DNA from: Gammaproteobacteria bacterium
Lineage (GTDB): Bacteria > Pseudomonadota > Gammaproteobacteria > Arenicellales > JAJDZL01
NCBI GenBank assembly: GCA_022823405.1
Contig: JAJDXD010000099.1
Span: 1-36,592, forward strand
Reading direction: 5' to 3'
Length of the DNA stretch: 36,592 bases
In this document: in pieces, positions 25,992-33,662 of the stretch
Numbering within the stretch: the stretch's first letter is position 1
How the letters are laid out: every line of letters starts with the position of its first letter
Notes under the pieces: model-generated
Told to the model about the DNA's origin: nothing
What the model saw: the letters and a program-made list of their open reading frames with translations, nothing else
Databases searched by the model: none
Translations under genes and position numbers: made by a program

Positions 25992-26819
25992 ATGCAACCC
26001 CATCAGTTAGGTGGCGCTGAAAAACGAATCAGGCATTCGAGTCTGACTTTTGTACGCGAATGGACTTGGTTGGTGGCGCCTCCAATTGTCATGTTTATTC
26101 TGGTTGCCGCAGTCTGGGAGTGGGCTGTTGCTTTTTATCAGATCCCACCTTACATACTGCCGTCTCCCGGAAGAATATTTGAATCGCTGGTTAAGGATCA
26201 GGGTTCAATTCTACGACACTCTGGCATCACGCTTTTTGAGGCAGTGTCGGGTTTCCTGATCGGATCATTTCTTGGCGCAGTTCTGGGTACGGCGTTCGCA
26301 TACTCAAGACTCTTCGCTCAAAGCCTGTTGCCATACGTGATCGCTGCAAATACGATTCCGGTAGTCGCTATTGCACCCATCATTCTGATCTGGTTTGGAC
26401 ATGGCATCCCGTCGAAAATCGCAGTTACCGCTTTCCTTTCATTCTTTCCACTTGCACTGAATATGATGAAGGGTCTACGTTCGTATGATCCGGTCATCAT
26501 GGACGTCTTTCATGTATCAGCTGCCAGCAATTGGCAGCGTTTCATCAAAATGCGATTGCCTTCCTCCTTGCCCTACGTATTTGTGGGACTTAAGCTGAAC
26601 GTAACTTTTTCTGTCATCGGCGCAATCATCGCCGAGTTTGTCCAGGCCGACCGAGGTCTTGGATTTGTGATCATGACCGCTTATCGAACATTGAACATGC
26701 CGCGTCTTTGGGCAGCAATGCTGGTCTCTGCAGCGGCTGGAATTCTATTTTTTGCATTGGTTGCACTTGCCGAACGTTGGATTATTCCATGGCACAGTTC
26801 AATGCGAAAAGTAGAGTAA
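25992..26819 (+). CDS. ABC transporter permease, NitT/TauT type
   Basis: A 275-residue inner-membrane permease with about six hydrophobic segments, the first at residues 20-42 (LVAPPIVMFILVAAVWEWAV). The cytoplasmic EAA loop that docks the ATPase reads VFHVSAASNWQRFIKMRLPS near residues 170-190. YILPSPGRIFESL after the first segment is a signature of the SsuC/TauC/ThiX group. ATG 25992 follows the ATPase stop by 1 nt; AAGGA lies inside the ATPase end. It forms a homodimeric channel in this class. The gene is followed by a 34-nt gap and then the binding-protein gene. Confidence 0.93.
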   Translation: MQPHQLGGAEKRIRHSSLTFVREWTWLVAPPIVMFILVAAVWEWAVAFYQIPPYILPSPGRIFESLVKDQGSILRHSGITLFEAVSGFLIGSFLGAVLGTAFAYSRLFAQSLLPYVIAANTIPVVAIAPIILIWFGHGIPSKIAVTAFLSFFPLALNMMKGLRSYDPVIMDVFHVSAASNWQRFIKMRLPSSLPYVFVGLKLNVTFSVIGAIIAEFVQADRGLGFVIMTAYRTLNMPRLWAAMLVSAAAGILFFALVALAERWIIPWHSSMRKVE

Positions 26820-26853
26820 ATTAACTATTAATCAACCATTGGGAGAGTAAATC

Positions 26854-27873
26854 ATGAAATCTAAAATTTCAATACTCAAGCACTCGCTTCAGATGATGAC
26901 CGTACTGGTCTTGTCGATGTGGGTCGCTGTATCCTCTGCAGAAACGATGCGATTGGAGTGGGTAATTCAAGGTCAGTTTGCAGGTCCAATTGTTGCCCTC
27001 GACAAAGGGTACTATGAAGCTGAAGGTGTGGATATGCAGTTGATTCCCGCAGGCCCAGACATCAAACCTGCAGTTACAGTCGCACAAGGTACGGATACCT
27101 TTGGAATTGGTCATCCTAATCAGGTCATATCCGCGCGGGGCAATGGGGTTCCATTGGTCATGGTAATGCAGTTCGGCCAGAAGAGTGCAACAACATATGT
27201 TGTGCGCAAGGAAGCGGGAATAAATTCGGTTCAGGATATGCCGGGCAATAGCGTAGGCTTGTGGTTCGGCGGTGATGAGCATGAATTTCTTGCGATGCTA
27301 GACGCAGCCGGCGTTAAGCAGGAAGACGTTCAGATCATCAGCCAGGGTTTCGATATCATTGCCTGGCTCAACGGAGACTACGACGTGATGCAGGTTACCC
27401 TGTTCAATGAATTACTGCAGGTCTACGATCAGGGTTATATGATGGATGACCTTGTGTTCTTGGACCCATCCGACTACGGTGTTGCACTAGTGTCGGGTGG
27501 TGTGTTTACTTCTGAGAAGGTCATTGCAGAGAATCCGGATGCGGTGCAGGGCATGGTTAACGCAACTTTGCGCGGCTGGCAGGATGCCTTGGCTGACCCG
27601 GAGGCTGCGGCCAAAATTGTTTTGAAGTATAACAGCGAACTGGATGAAGCACAGCAAGTGGGACAGATCAAAGCGATGGGAAACCTGATTTGTGCTGGAC
27701 CAACTCTTGAAGGAAAATTCGGCATGTCAGTCCTTAGCGACTGGGAAGTTTCACAGAACGTTTTACTAGGTGCAAATCTTATCGAGAACGCGATCGATTT
27801 AGAAAGTGGTTTTACCAACAGTTTTTGGGACGCGGCCCCCGAGGAATACAAAGCGGTAAATTGCTCAAGCTGA
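26854..27873 (+). CDS. NMT1/THI5-like ABC substrate-binding protein
   Basis: A 339-residue periplasmic binding protein. Residues 1-29 form a signal peptide ending VAVSSA, with mature sequence from Glu30. The mature part has the NMT1/THI5-like fold: RLEWVIQGQFAGPIVALDKGYYEAEGVDMQLI, DTFGIGHPNQVISARG, and GNSVGLWFGGDEHEF. GGGAGAG lies before the start ATG 26854. This family binds nitrogenous small molecules such as thiamine pyrimidine precursors, taurine, nitrate and riboflavin. It is the specificity component for the adjoining ATPase and permease. The following gene is a divergent paralogue. Confidence 0.94.
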   Translation: MKSKISILKHSLQMMTVLVLSMWVAVSSAETMRLEWVIQGQFAGPIVALDKGYYEAEGVDMQLIPAGPDIKPAVTVAQGTDTFGIGHPNQVISARGNGVPLVMVMQFGQKSATTYVVRKEAGINSVQDMPGNSVGLWFGGDEHEFLAMLDAAGVKQEDVQIISQGFDIIAWLNGDYDVMQVTLFNELLQVYDQGYMMDDLVFLDPSDYGVALVSGGVFTSEKVIAENPDAVQGMVNATLRGWQDALADPEAAAKIVLKYNSELDEAQQVGQIKAMGNLICAGPTLEGKFGMSVLSDWEVSQNVLLGANLIENAIDLESGFTNSFWDAAPEEYKAVNCSS

Positions 27874-28851
27874 GTGGCTGGTGTCATAACCGCAGGTGAA
27901 ATTGCTATCGATCAAGTGATGGAAAAGATCAATCTTCGCTTACTTTGGTATCCTCAGGCACAGTTCGTAGGTGCTTTGCTCGCAGAGCATCATGACTTTG
28001 CCAGGCGCCGAGGATATCAACTTGAATGTCAGCCGGTAGATTTTAGTGAAGGTCCGGTTTCTGCAATACAGTCAGGTCATGCAGATCTTTGTATTGCAAG
28101 TCCTTCACATATGTTGGAGAGCCCGCAGCCGGAGTCTCTGGTTTTTCTGCTGACATTTCAGCAGTCAGGTTCATGTGTTTACCTTGCACGTAAGGACCAC
28201 GACATTGACAGTATTCGCTGTCTGGCCGGGAAACGAATCGCCGTTTGGCCGGGCAGCGAAGATTTGGAACTGAAATGGATGTTGTCCAAGGCCGGTGTGC
28301 CTTTGTCCGCCATTGAATTCGTACCAACGGTAGACACTGTCCAAATGTTGATGGAAGGTCAGGTCTCCTGTGCTCAAATGACTACATACAACGAGTACTT
28401 GAAATTTCTGAAACTCGGTGGAGACGAATCCACGGTACTGACTTTACATGCCCGCGACTACGATGCTGATCTGATAAAAGACGGTGTTGTTGCTCTCAAG
28501 AGTTGGGTCGAGTCTGACACAGGCAGAGTTCAAGCAGTCGTCGATAGTCTGCTGGCGGGTTGGACGCATGCACTTAGTCACCGGAGTGATGCCATAGATT
28601 TGTGTAAGCGAATTCGAGCTGACGTCGAGGAGGAGCATCACCAGATGCAATACTGTGAAATCAAAAAGCTTATTGTGTGTGGTGCAACCAATTCGCACGG
28701 ATTAGGCTTTCCGCACACCGATCACCTGAAAAAAGCGGCGAGTGCCGTTTCGGATGTTGAAGATAGACAATTTGATTTCGATGTCAACAGGCTTGTCGAT
28801 ACACAATACTGGCAGGCTGCCGAGCCGTCACTACGTCGAACTGCGTGGTAG
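27874..28851 (+). CDS. NMT1/THI5-like domain protein without export signal
   Basis: A 325-residue paralogue of the preceding binding protein: RLLWYPQAQFVGALLAEHHDFARRRG matches its start, AVWPGSEDLELKWMLSKAGV its middle, and LIVCGATNSHGLGF the segment LICAGPTLEGKFGM. No hydrophobic signal sequence precedes the domain, whether the start is GTG 27874 (directly after the previous stop) or ATG 27919, so it should remain cytoplasmic. It lacks the CCCFC motif of yeast-type THI5 HMP-P synthases, so I do not call it an enzyme of thiamine synthesis. Its end overlaps the next gene by 7 nt. A cytoplasmic ligand-binding or delivery role for the downstream dehydrogenase is a possibility, as is a binding protein that lost its signal. 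Confidence 0.85.
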   Translation: MAGVITAGEIAIDQVMEKINLRLLWYPQAQFVGALLAEHHDFARRRGYQLECQPVDFSEGPVSAIQSGHADLCIASPSHMLESPQPESLVFLLTFQQSGSCVYLARKDHDIDSIRCLAGKRIAVWPGSEDLELKWMLSKAGVPLSAIEFVPTVDTVQMLMEGQVSCAQMTTYNEYLKFLKLGGDESTVLTLHARDYDADLIKDGVVALKSWVESDTGRVQAVVDSLLAGWTHALSHRSDAIDLCKRIRADVEEEHHQMQYCEIKKLIVCGATNSHGLGFPHTDHLKKAASAVSDVEDRQFDFDVNRLVDTQYWQAAEPSLRRTAW

Positions 28852-30002
28852 CAAAGCGTACTGTCGTTGTTGTCGGTGCAGGAATCACCGGTGTAGTAGC
28901 GGCGGTTTTCCTGTCAAAATCAGGCCATCGCGTTACGCTGGTTGAGAAAGGTGAAATTGGCGGTGCAGTATCGGGTGCAAGTCTCGCCTGTATCACCGCC
29001 CATATGATCGACCTGGATGAGATTGAGCTGCTGCGTTGGAGTTGTCAGGCGTGGAAGGATTTTGCCCGAGATTCTCCAGTTGATTTTGAATATGATCTTT
29101 GTGGTCAGATTCGGTTTATCGAACGCGAAGAACAGTTGTCCGCGGCCATCCAGTATGTCGAATCAGAGCGTGAATCCGGACTTGTCTCATCAATTGTTGA
29201 TGGTGACCAGTTAAGTCAGATCGAACCGAATTTAACCAGCGAAATTGTCGCTGCAACATTCGACCCGGATTCAGCAACTGTTAATCCATTTCTGGCAATT
29301 CGCGCATTCATTTTGCAGGCTAGGTCGCATGGGGTGGACATTCGACAGCACTCTCCAGTCGATGAGGTGAAGGTTCGGAATGGACGCGTCGTCGGCGTGA
29401 TTTCCAAAGGTGAGATGATCAGGTGTGATTGCGTCATACTCGCGAGTGGTCCATGGACAGCTGAACTAACTCGAGAATGTGATATTGAATTACCCATAGT
29501 GCCACGTAAAGCACAATGTCTTGCGACTGTAGCAGTACCTCCTAAAACGATCCGTAGGGTGATCAGTTCATGCGAAGCGTCAAGTGGTGTGGAAATCGGA
29601 TATACACAAATTCAGCAATCCTTCAGTTCGCAAGTTTTATTTAATACAGTGCTTGCTGGCGGGTTGTCAGAGTCAGGTGCCCAAGATTCAGTATCAGAGG
29701 TAGATTCGGACTTCGTTGTTAATTCAATTGCCCAGCTATTGCACCTTTTTCCGTGTCTCGATGGTGTTCAGCTGCTGCGCTCATGGGTACGTTATGAAGC
29801 AGTTGCTCCTGATCAGCGGTTTCTTTTGGGACCTTTGGAGCTGGACGGATTGTTTATCGCCGCTGGCGATGCCGGAACGGGATTTCTTCGAGCGCCAGCA
29901 GTCGGCCAACTGCTGAGTGACATGATTTCAGAATCTGAACCCTTCTTGCGGTACGACTTATACGAACCATACCGGTTTGCAATTCAGCCACGTTCAGAAT
30001 AA
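28845..30002 (+). CDS. FAD-dependent amino-acid/opine dehydrogenase subunit (DAO family, HcnC/OoxB-like)
   Basis: A 385-residue D-amino-acid oxidase-fold flavoprotein with FAD motif GAGITG at residues 11-16 and VTLVEKGEIGGAVSGAS after it. The C-terminal GLFIAAGDAGTGFLRAPAVGQLL is the usual FAD-closing segment. In multisubunit dehydrogenases (HcnABC, octopine and nopaline oxidases, D-hydroxyproline dehydrogenase) this subunit holds the substrate site and oxidises a C-N bond. Start GTG 28845 overlaps the previous gene by 7 nt, and the stop overlaps the ferredoxin-like subunit (TAATG), which supports a stoichiometric complex. The exact amine substrate cannot be told from sequence. Confidence 0.9.
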   Translation: MVAKRTVVVVGAGITGVVAAVFLSKSGHRVTLVEKGEIGGAVSGASLACITAHMIDLDEIELLRWSCQAWKDFARDSPVDFEYDLCGQIRFIEREEQLSAAIQYVESERESGLVSSIVDGDQLSQIEPNLTSEIVAATFDPDSATVNPFLAIRAFILQARSHGVDIRQHSPVDEVKVRNGRVVGVISKGEMIRCDCVILASGPWTAELTRECDIELPIVPRKAQCLATVAVPPKTIRRVISSCEASSGVEIGYTQIQQSFSSQVLFNTVLAGGLSESGAQDSVSEVDSDFVVNSIAQLLHLFPCLDGVQLLRSWVRYEAVAPDQRFLLGPLELDGLFIAAGDAGTGFLRAPAVGQLLSDMISESEPFLRYDLYEPYRFAIQPRSE

Positions 30003-30232
30003 TGATCACCATTTTCATCGACGGGAGCGAATATGAGGTGAATGAGGATGCGACCCTCGGCCACGTGTTGCATGAAGTTAAATCTGCAAGATTTGGAAGT
30101 TCTTATCGAGGCTTGTTTTGTGGCATGGGCATCTGTTTTGAATGTGTTGTCAAAGTCGACGATGATTTGTATAAACGTTCCTGCATGACCAAAGTCTACC
30201 CGGGTATGCAGGTAAATACCAACTCACTGTGA
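30002..30232 (+). CDS. Small [2Fe-2S] subunit of the dehydrogenase (HcnA-like)
   Basis: A 76-residue ferredoxin-like subunit with ligands Cys40, Cys45, Cys48 and Cys61 (CGMGICFEC, then a distal Cys). The spacing C-x4-C-x2-C-x12-C is that of the small subunit of HcnABC-type and opine dehydrogenases. ATG 30002 shares a base with the previous stop (TAATG), and its end overlaps the next start (GTGA). It would relay electrons between the flavin sites of its partner subunits. Confidence 0.92.
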   Translation: MITIFIDGSEYEVNEDATLGHVLHEVKSARFGSSYRGLFCGMGICFECVVKVDDDLYKRSCMTKVYPGMQVNTNSL

Positions 30233-31626
30233 ACGTACTGAATGCTGATGTATTAGTTATCGGCTCCGGACCATCGGGGCTAGCTGCCGCGGTAGAGGCG
30301 CATCAAAATGGTGCCAATACTGTCATTGTGGACAGCTTTTCTAAGGCCGGTGGGCAATACTGGATGCAATCCAATCATGGCTTGGAGAAAAACGACAGGC
30401 AAATGCAGGAAGGTGCGAACTTTATTACCAATTGTGAAAATTTGGGAATCAAGACCATTACCGATGCGGAAGTCTGGGGAATTCTGCCAGGGTTTCGTGT
30501 GTTCATTCAACAGGGCTTAGGAGGTTCCATTGAGATTGCTGCTAGCGCGTTAGTTATTTGTACTGGAGCACATGACTTCGTAATGCCATTTTCTGGTTGG
30601 ACACTTCCCGGCGTAATGACGGCAGGTGCGGGCCAACGCTATGCAAAAATGCAAGGAAAACCACCAGGCGACAAAATTGTTTTGGCTGGGTCCGGGGTAT
30701 TTTTATGGGCGGTAGCAACGACTATTGTTAAAGCGGGAGGCAAATTGGAGGCAATGGTCGAGTCAAGCACGAATAAGTTCAGGTTGTTAAGTTTGATTGG
30801 ACGGTATCCTTCGCGATGGACCGAAACGAGACGCTTGTTATCTCCTGTACTGAGATCCGGTGTACAAAGACTAAGTGGCTATTGCATCGATAATGCTCAA
30901 GGAGAAGATCGTATCGAATCTGTAAAGTTGCGGCAGGTCTCTAACAGTGACCGGGGTGCCAGTCAAGAACTGGAAATAGAGACCGACTGCTTGTTGGTTA
31001 GTCACGGATTCAGACCCATTACTGAAATGACTGCTTTACTTCGTTGCGAACATCTGTTTGATCTAAAAAAGGGCGGTTGGTACTGCAAAACCGACACCGA
31101 AACAGGTGCAACATCAATCGATAATGTTTATGCAGCAGGTGAAGTAACCGGCGTCACCGGGGTTCAGTCAGCTATGATCGAAGGTGCATTGGCGGGGTTG
31201 GGTGTGAGTGAAAAACTCGGATTTACCAGGAACGGAATTAAGCGCAAAAGGGCGCGCCTGATAAAGCGTCAACTTCAAACTGTCAAGTTCGCAGATGGCT
31301 TGGCTGAGCTGTTCAAACTCAGCAAAAATTCGATACCGAACATTGACACCAACACTTTGGTTTGCAGGTGTGAAAATGTTTTATGGGGTGATGTATTGAA
31401 ATCCTGGAATGATGGTGCGCAAAATTTACAAGCCGTCAAATATTGGACTAGACTTGGAATGGGACGCTGTCAAGGACGTATCTGCGGCGTTGTTGTATCA
31501 AGATTGCTAGCAAACCAATTTGGCCTGGACCCAAGAAGTTTCGGGTTCAATCATCCGCGATTGCCGCTTCGACCAGTGTCGGTAAATATTGTCCACGATG
31601 CCTTTGCCCAAAAATCGTGTAGATGA
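30229..31626 (+). CDS. FAD/BFD-type [2Fe-2S] dehydrogenase subunit (HcnB/OoxA-like)
   Basis: A 465-residue pyridine-nucleotide-disulfide-type flavoprotein: GSGPSGLAAA FAD motif at residues 12-21, a GGQYW segment at about 42-46, a second dinucleotide motif (VLAGSGVFLWAVAT), and CTGAHDFVMPFSGWTLPGVMTAGAGQ, typical of HcnB/OoxA. The C-terminus has a BFD-like [2Fe-2S] site with Cys379, Cys381, Cys414 and Cys419 (CRC and CQGRIC). Electrons from the catalytic subunit pass through here to the respiratory quinone pool in relatives. GTG 30229 overlaps the small subunit. It is the last gene of the tight run begun at 21015; 212 bp follow before the HAD gene. Confidence 0.92.
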   Translation: MNVLNADVLVIGSGPSGLAAAVEAHQNGANTVIVDSFSKAGGQYWMQSNHGLEKNDRQMQEGANFITNCENLGIKTITDAEVWGILPGFRVFIQQGLGGSIEIAASALVICTGAHDFVMPFSGWTLPGVMTAGAGQRYAKMQGKPPGDKIVLAGSGVFLWAVATTIVKAGGKLEAMVESSTNKFRLLSLIGRYPSRWTETRRLLSPVLRSGVQRLSGYCIDNAQGEDRIESVKLRQVSNSDRGASQELEIETDCLLVSHGFRPITEMTALLRCEHLFDLKKGGWYCKTDTETGATSIDNVYAAGEVTGVTGVQSAMIEGALAGLGVSEKLGFTRNGIKRKRARLIKRQLQTVKFADGLAELFKLSKNSIPNIDTNTLVCRCENVLWGDVLKSWNDGAQNLQAVKYWTRLGMGRCQGRICGVVVSRLLANQFGLDPRSFGFNHPRLPLRPVSVNIVHDAFAQKSCR

Positions 31627-31709
31627 TCGCTACTGTTGAAACACGGCCGAAGAAATTGTCAGAAAATGACCGGTTGGTGAATTGCTCCCGCAGTTTCTTT
31701 AGGAACTTG

Positions 31710-31727
31710 AATTCGAAATTTCGAATT
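31710..31727. promoter_or_regulatory. Perfect 18-bp palindrome upstream of the HAD gene
   Basis: AATTCGAAATTTCGAATT is a perfect inverted repeat in the 212-bp gap between the dehydrogenase operon and the HAD gene. It lies next to an AT-rich promoter-like stretch (TAAAAT at 31733-31738). It contains no GC stem or T-run, so it is a better operator candidate than terminator. The bound factor is unknown, and the sequence does not match the GATTGTATACAATC site. Confidence 0.5.
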
Positions 31728-31838
31728 TTCTCTAAAATATAAAGTTTAATTTCACGACTACTTGAACCGCAAGAAGTTAGGTAGGGTCTGCAACTCGGAC
31801 AGGGAGGTCTGAGAATTCACAAGGATGAGGAATTTACA

Positions 31839-32591
31839 TTGAAATCAATTAAAGCGATTACTTTTGATTTGTGGGACACCGTGATCAACGATGATTCCGA
31901 TGAACCCATTCGTAAGGAAATGGGGCTTCGAACTAAACGGGAAGAGCGGCATTTTCTTGTTTGGCAAGCGGTAAACGAAGTTTCACCATTGCCGTTGGAA
32001 AAGGTGAAGTCCGCATACGAAGAGATTAATGCTGAATTCAATCAGGTTTGGCACGATGAATTTGTAACCTGGACAGTTTCTCAGAGATTGAATCGGGTGT
32101 TGTTGATACTTAACATTCAACTTCCTGATAAGTGTTTTAACGAAACGGTTGAAGCATTGGAGTCACTCGAAGTTGACATTCCACCGAGACCCATCGAGGG
32201 AGTCCACCGAGCTTTGGCTGAAATTTCCAGAGAGTTTCCACTTGCTGTAGTTTCGGATACCATCAATACCCCCGGAACGGGTCTTCGGGCATGGCTCGAA
32301 AAACACGAACTTAAGCAGTATTTCAGAGTTTTTGCCTTTTCAGACGAAGTTGGACGCTCAAAACCACACCGTGATATATTTGCCCGCGCACTTGATGGAC
32401 TAGGTGCACGTTTTGAAGATGCAGTACACATCGGAGATCGCGAGCACAACGATATTCGAGGCGCTCATGCATTAGGAATGCGGGCAATTCTGTTCACTGC
32501 AACGCGTGATGCGGATGCTGAAAATACGACCGCTGATGCAGTTTGCAAAAGTTACGCACAATTGCCAGCCATACTAAATCAATTGAACTAA
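31839..32591 (+). CDS. HAD-superfamily hydrolase
   Basis: A 250-residue HAD-fold phosphatase- or dehalogenase-like enzyme. Motif I is FDLWDT at residues 9-14 (nucleophile Asp and acid/base Asp), motif II Thr/Ser is in AVVSDT, the motif III Lys lies in EVGRSKPHRDIF, and motif IV is HIGDREHNDIRGA. The cap domain between motif I and II is helical (C1 type). The start is TTG 31839, supported by GAGG 8 nt upstream; the nearest ATG out of frame reads directly into a stop. Substrate unknown: small phosphorylated metabolites or haloacids are possible in this family. It is followed by the amidotransferase-like gene in the same direction. Confidence 0.88.
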   Translation: MKSIKAITFDLWDTVINDDSDEPIRKEMGLRTKREERHFLVWQAVNEVSPLPLEKVKSAYEEINAEFNQVWHDEFVTWTVSQRLNRVLLILNIQLPDKCFNETVEALESLEVDIPPRPIEGVHRALAEISREFPLAVVSDTINTPGTGLRAWLEKHELKQYFRVFAFSDEVGRSKPHRDIFARALDGLGARFEDAVHIGDREHNDIRGAHALGMRAILFTATRDADAENTTADAVCKSYAQLPAILNQLN

Positions 32592-32605
32592 TTGATTCAA
32601 TTGAT
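32578..32605 (+). terminator. AT-rich inverted repeat around the HAD stop codon
   Basis: ATCAATTGAA (32578-32587) and TTCAATTGAT (32596-32605) are exact reverse complements separated by 8 nt, overlapping the HAD stop. The stem is AT-rich and no T-run follows, so termination would be weak; it may be incidental. Confidence 0.25.
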
Positions 32606-32652
32606 AATACACTCCATCTCAAACAAGCGAATATATTGAATTGTCTCGAAAG

Positions 32653-33516
32653 ATGATTAATGAATCAATCAAACTCCTCGTTGTGGAGGGATACGCCCGT
32701 GAGTCTCGGGATACGCTTGCCGAAAGTGGCATGGCTTTGGCCAGTGATCTCTATAAAGAGATGTTGCTTTCGATTGCCCCGAACGCCATTGTTGATATTG
32801 TGACTCCGGCAGATGTTGACACTTCGCTGCCGGAGGGCGTTGCACTCAATTCCTACGATGGTGTTGCAATGACGGGTTCCAATCTGTCTGTCCTTGATGA
32901 CTCAAACCCCAGTGTTCGAAGACAGGTTGATTTTCAAAAAGAAATATTTGAACAGGGGGTGCCAAGCTTTGGCAGCTGTTGGGCCTTGCAGGTTGGCACG
33001 GTTGCATCAGGAGGTGAGGTTCGGATCAATCCAAAAGGCAGGGAAATGGGGTTTGCGAGAAAAATTAAGCTGACTAACAGTGGGTTGAATCATCCGTTGT
33101 ATAAAGGTAAACCACCAGTTTTTGACGGTTTTGCCAGCCATGAAGATGAAGTCATCAGTACACCACCAAATTCAGTAATTTTGTCAGGCAATCATGTCTC
33201 AAGGGTACAGGCCATGGAAATTACTTGTGGCAATGGGACAATGTGGGCTCTTCAGTATCATCCGGAATATGACACTGGAGAGTTGGCATCGCTAATTCGA
33301 TGTCGCGAAGAAAGATTGATTCGAATGGGATTTTTTGGTGATTCAGAGAGTTTACACGAGTACACCAGGAAACTTGACATCCTGCGAGAGAACCCTCAAC
33401 GCAAAGATACGGCGTGGGAACTTGGAATTGATACAGATATTCTTGACAAGAGCGTACGTCAGCTGGAAGTTACAAACTGGATTGAGGGTTTGGTACTGCC
33501 AAACGTAAGCCATTAA
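32653..33516 (+). CDS. Class I glutamine amidotransferase-like protein (GMP synthase-type domain)
   Basis: A 287-residue protein with a complete class I triad: nucleophile Cys109 in FGSCWALQ, and His203 with Glu205 in QYHPEY. The AMTGSNLSVLDD loop and GFASHEDEV segment agree with the GMP-synthase-like GATase family. No synthetase domain is attached; a 75-residue C-terminal extension follows the triad. Free-standing members hydrolyse gamma-glutamyl amides, for example PuuD in the polyamine route, or supply ammonia. ATG 32653 is preferred over TTG 32641, which is in frame. It is convergent with the SpuC-like aminotransferase, and the pair may belong to polyamine breakdown. Confidence 0.85.
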   Translation: MINESIKLLVVEGYARESRDTLAESGMALASDLYKEMLLSIAPNAIVDIVTPADVDTSLPEGVALNSYDGVAMTGSNLSVLDDSNPSVRRQVDFQKEIFEQGVPSFGSCWALQVGTVASGGEVRINPKGREMGFARKIKLTNSGLNHPLYKGKPPVFDGFASHEDEVISTPPNSVILSGNHVSRVQAMEITCGNGTMWALQYHPEYDTGELASLIRCREERLIRMGFFGDSESLHEYTRKLDILRENPQRKDTAWELGIDTDILDKSVRQLEVTNWIEGLVLPNVSH

Positions 33517-33662
33517 GGCTGAATGGTTTAAACATTCTCTCAATGAATAACTACAATCTGCGGTCCTGACAAGGGCGCTATTTTTCGTTTTACAATGCTC
33601 CCAACGACAAATTGGGTTGAATTAATCAACAACTTACAGGCGAAAAATTCGAAAATGCACGC

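Noticed and set aside
27874..28851. THI5-type pyrimidine (HMP-P) synthase
   Set aside because: The domain is NMT1/THI5-like, but the iron-binding CCCFC motif of THI5 enzymes is absent and the context is catabolic, not thiamine synthesis.
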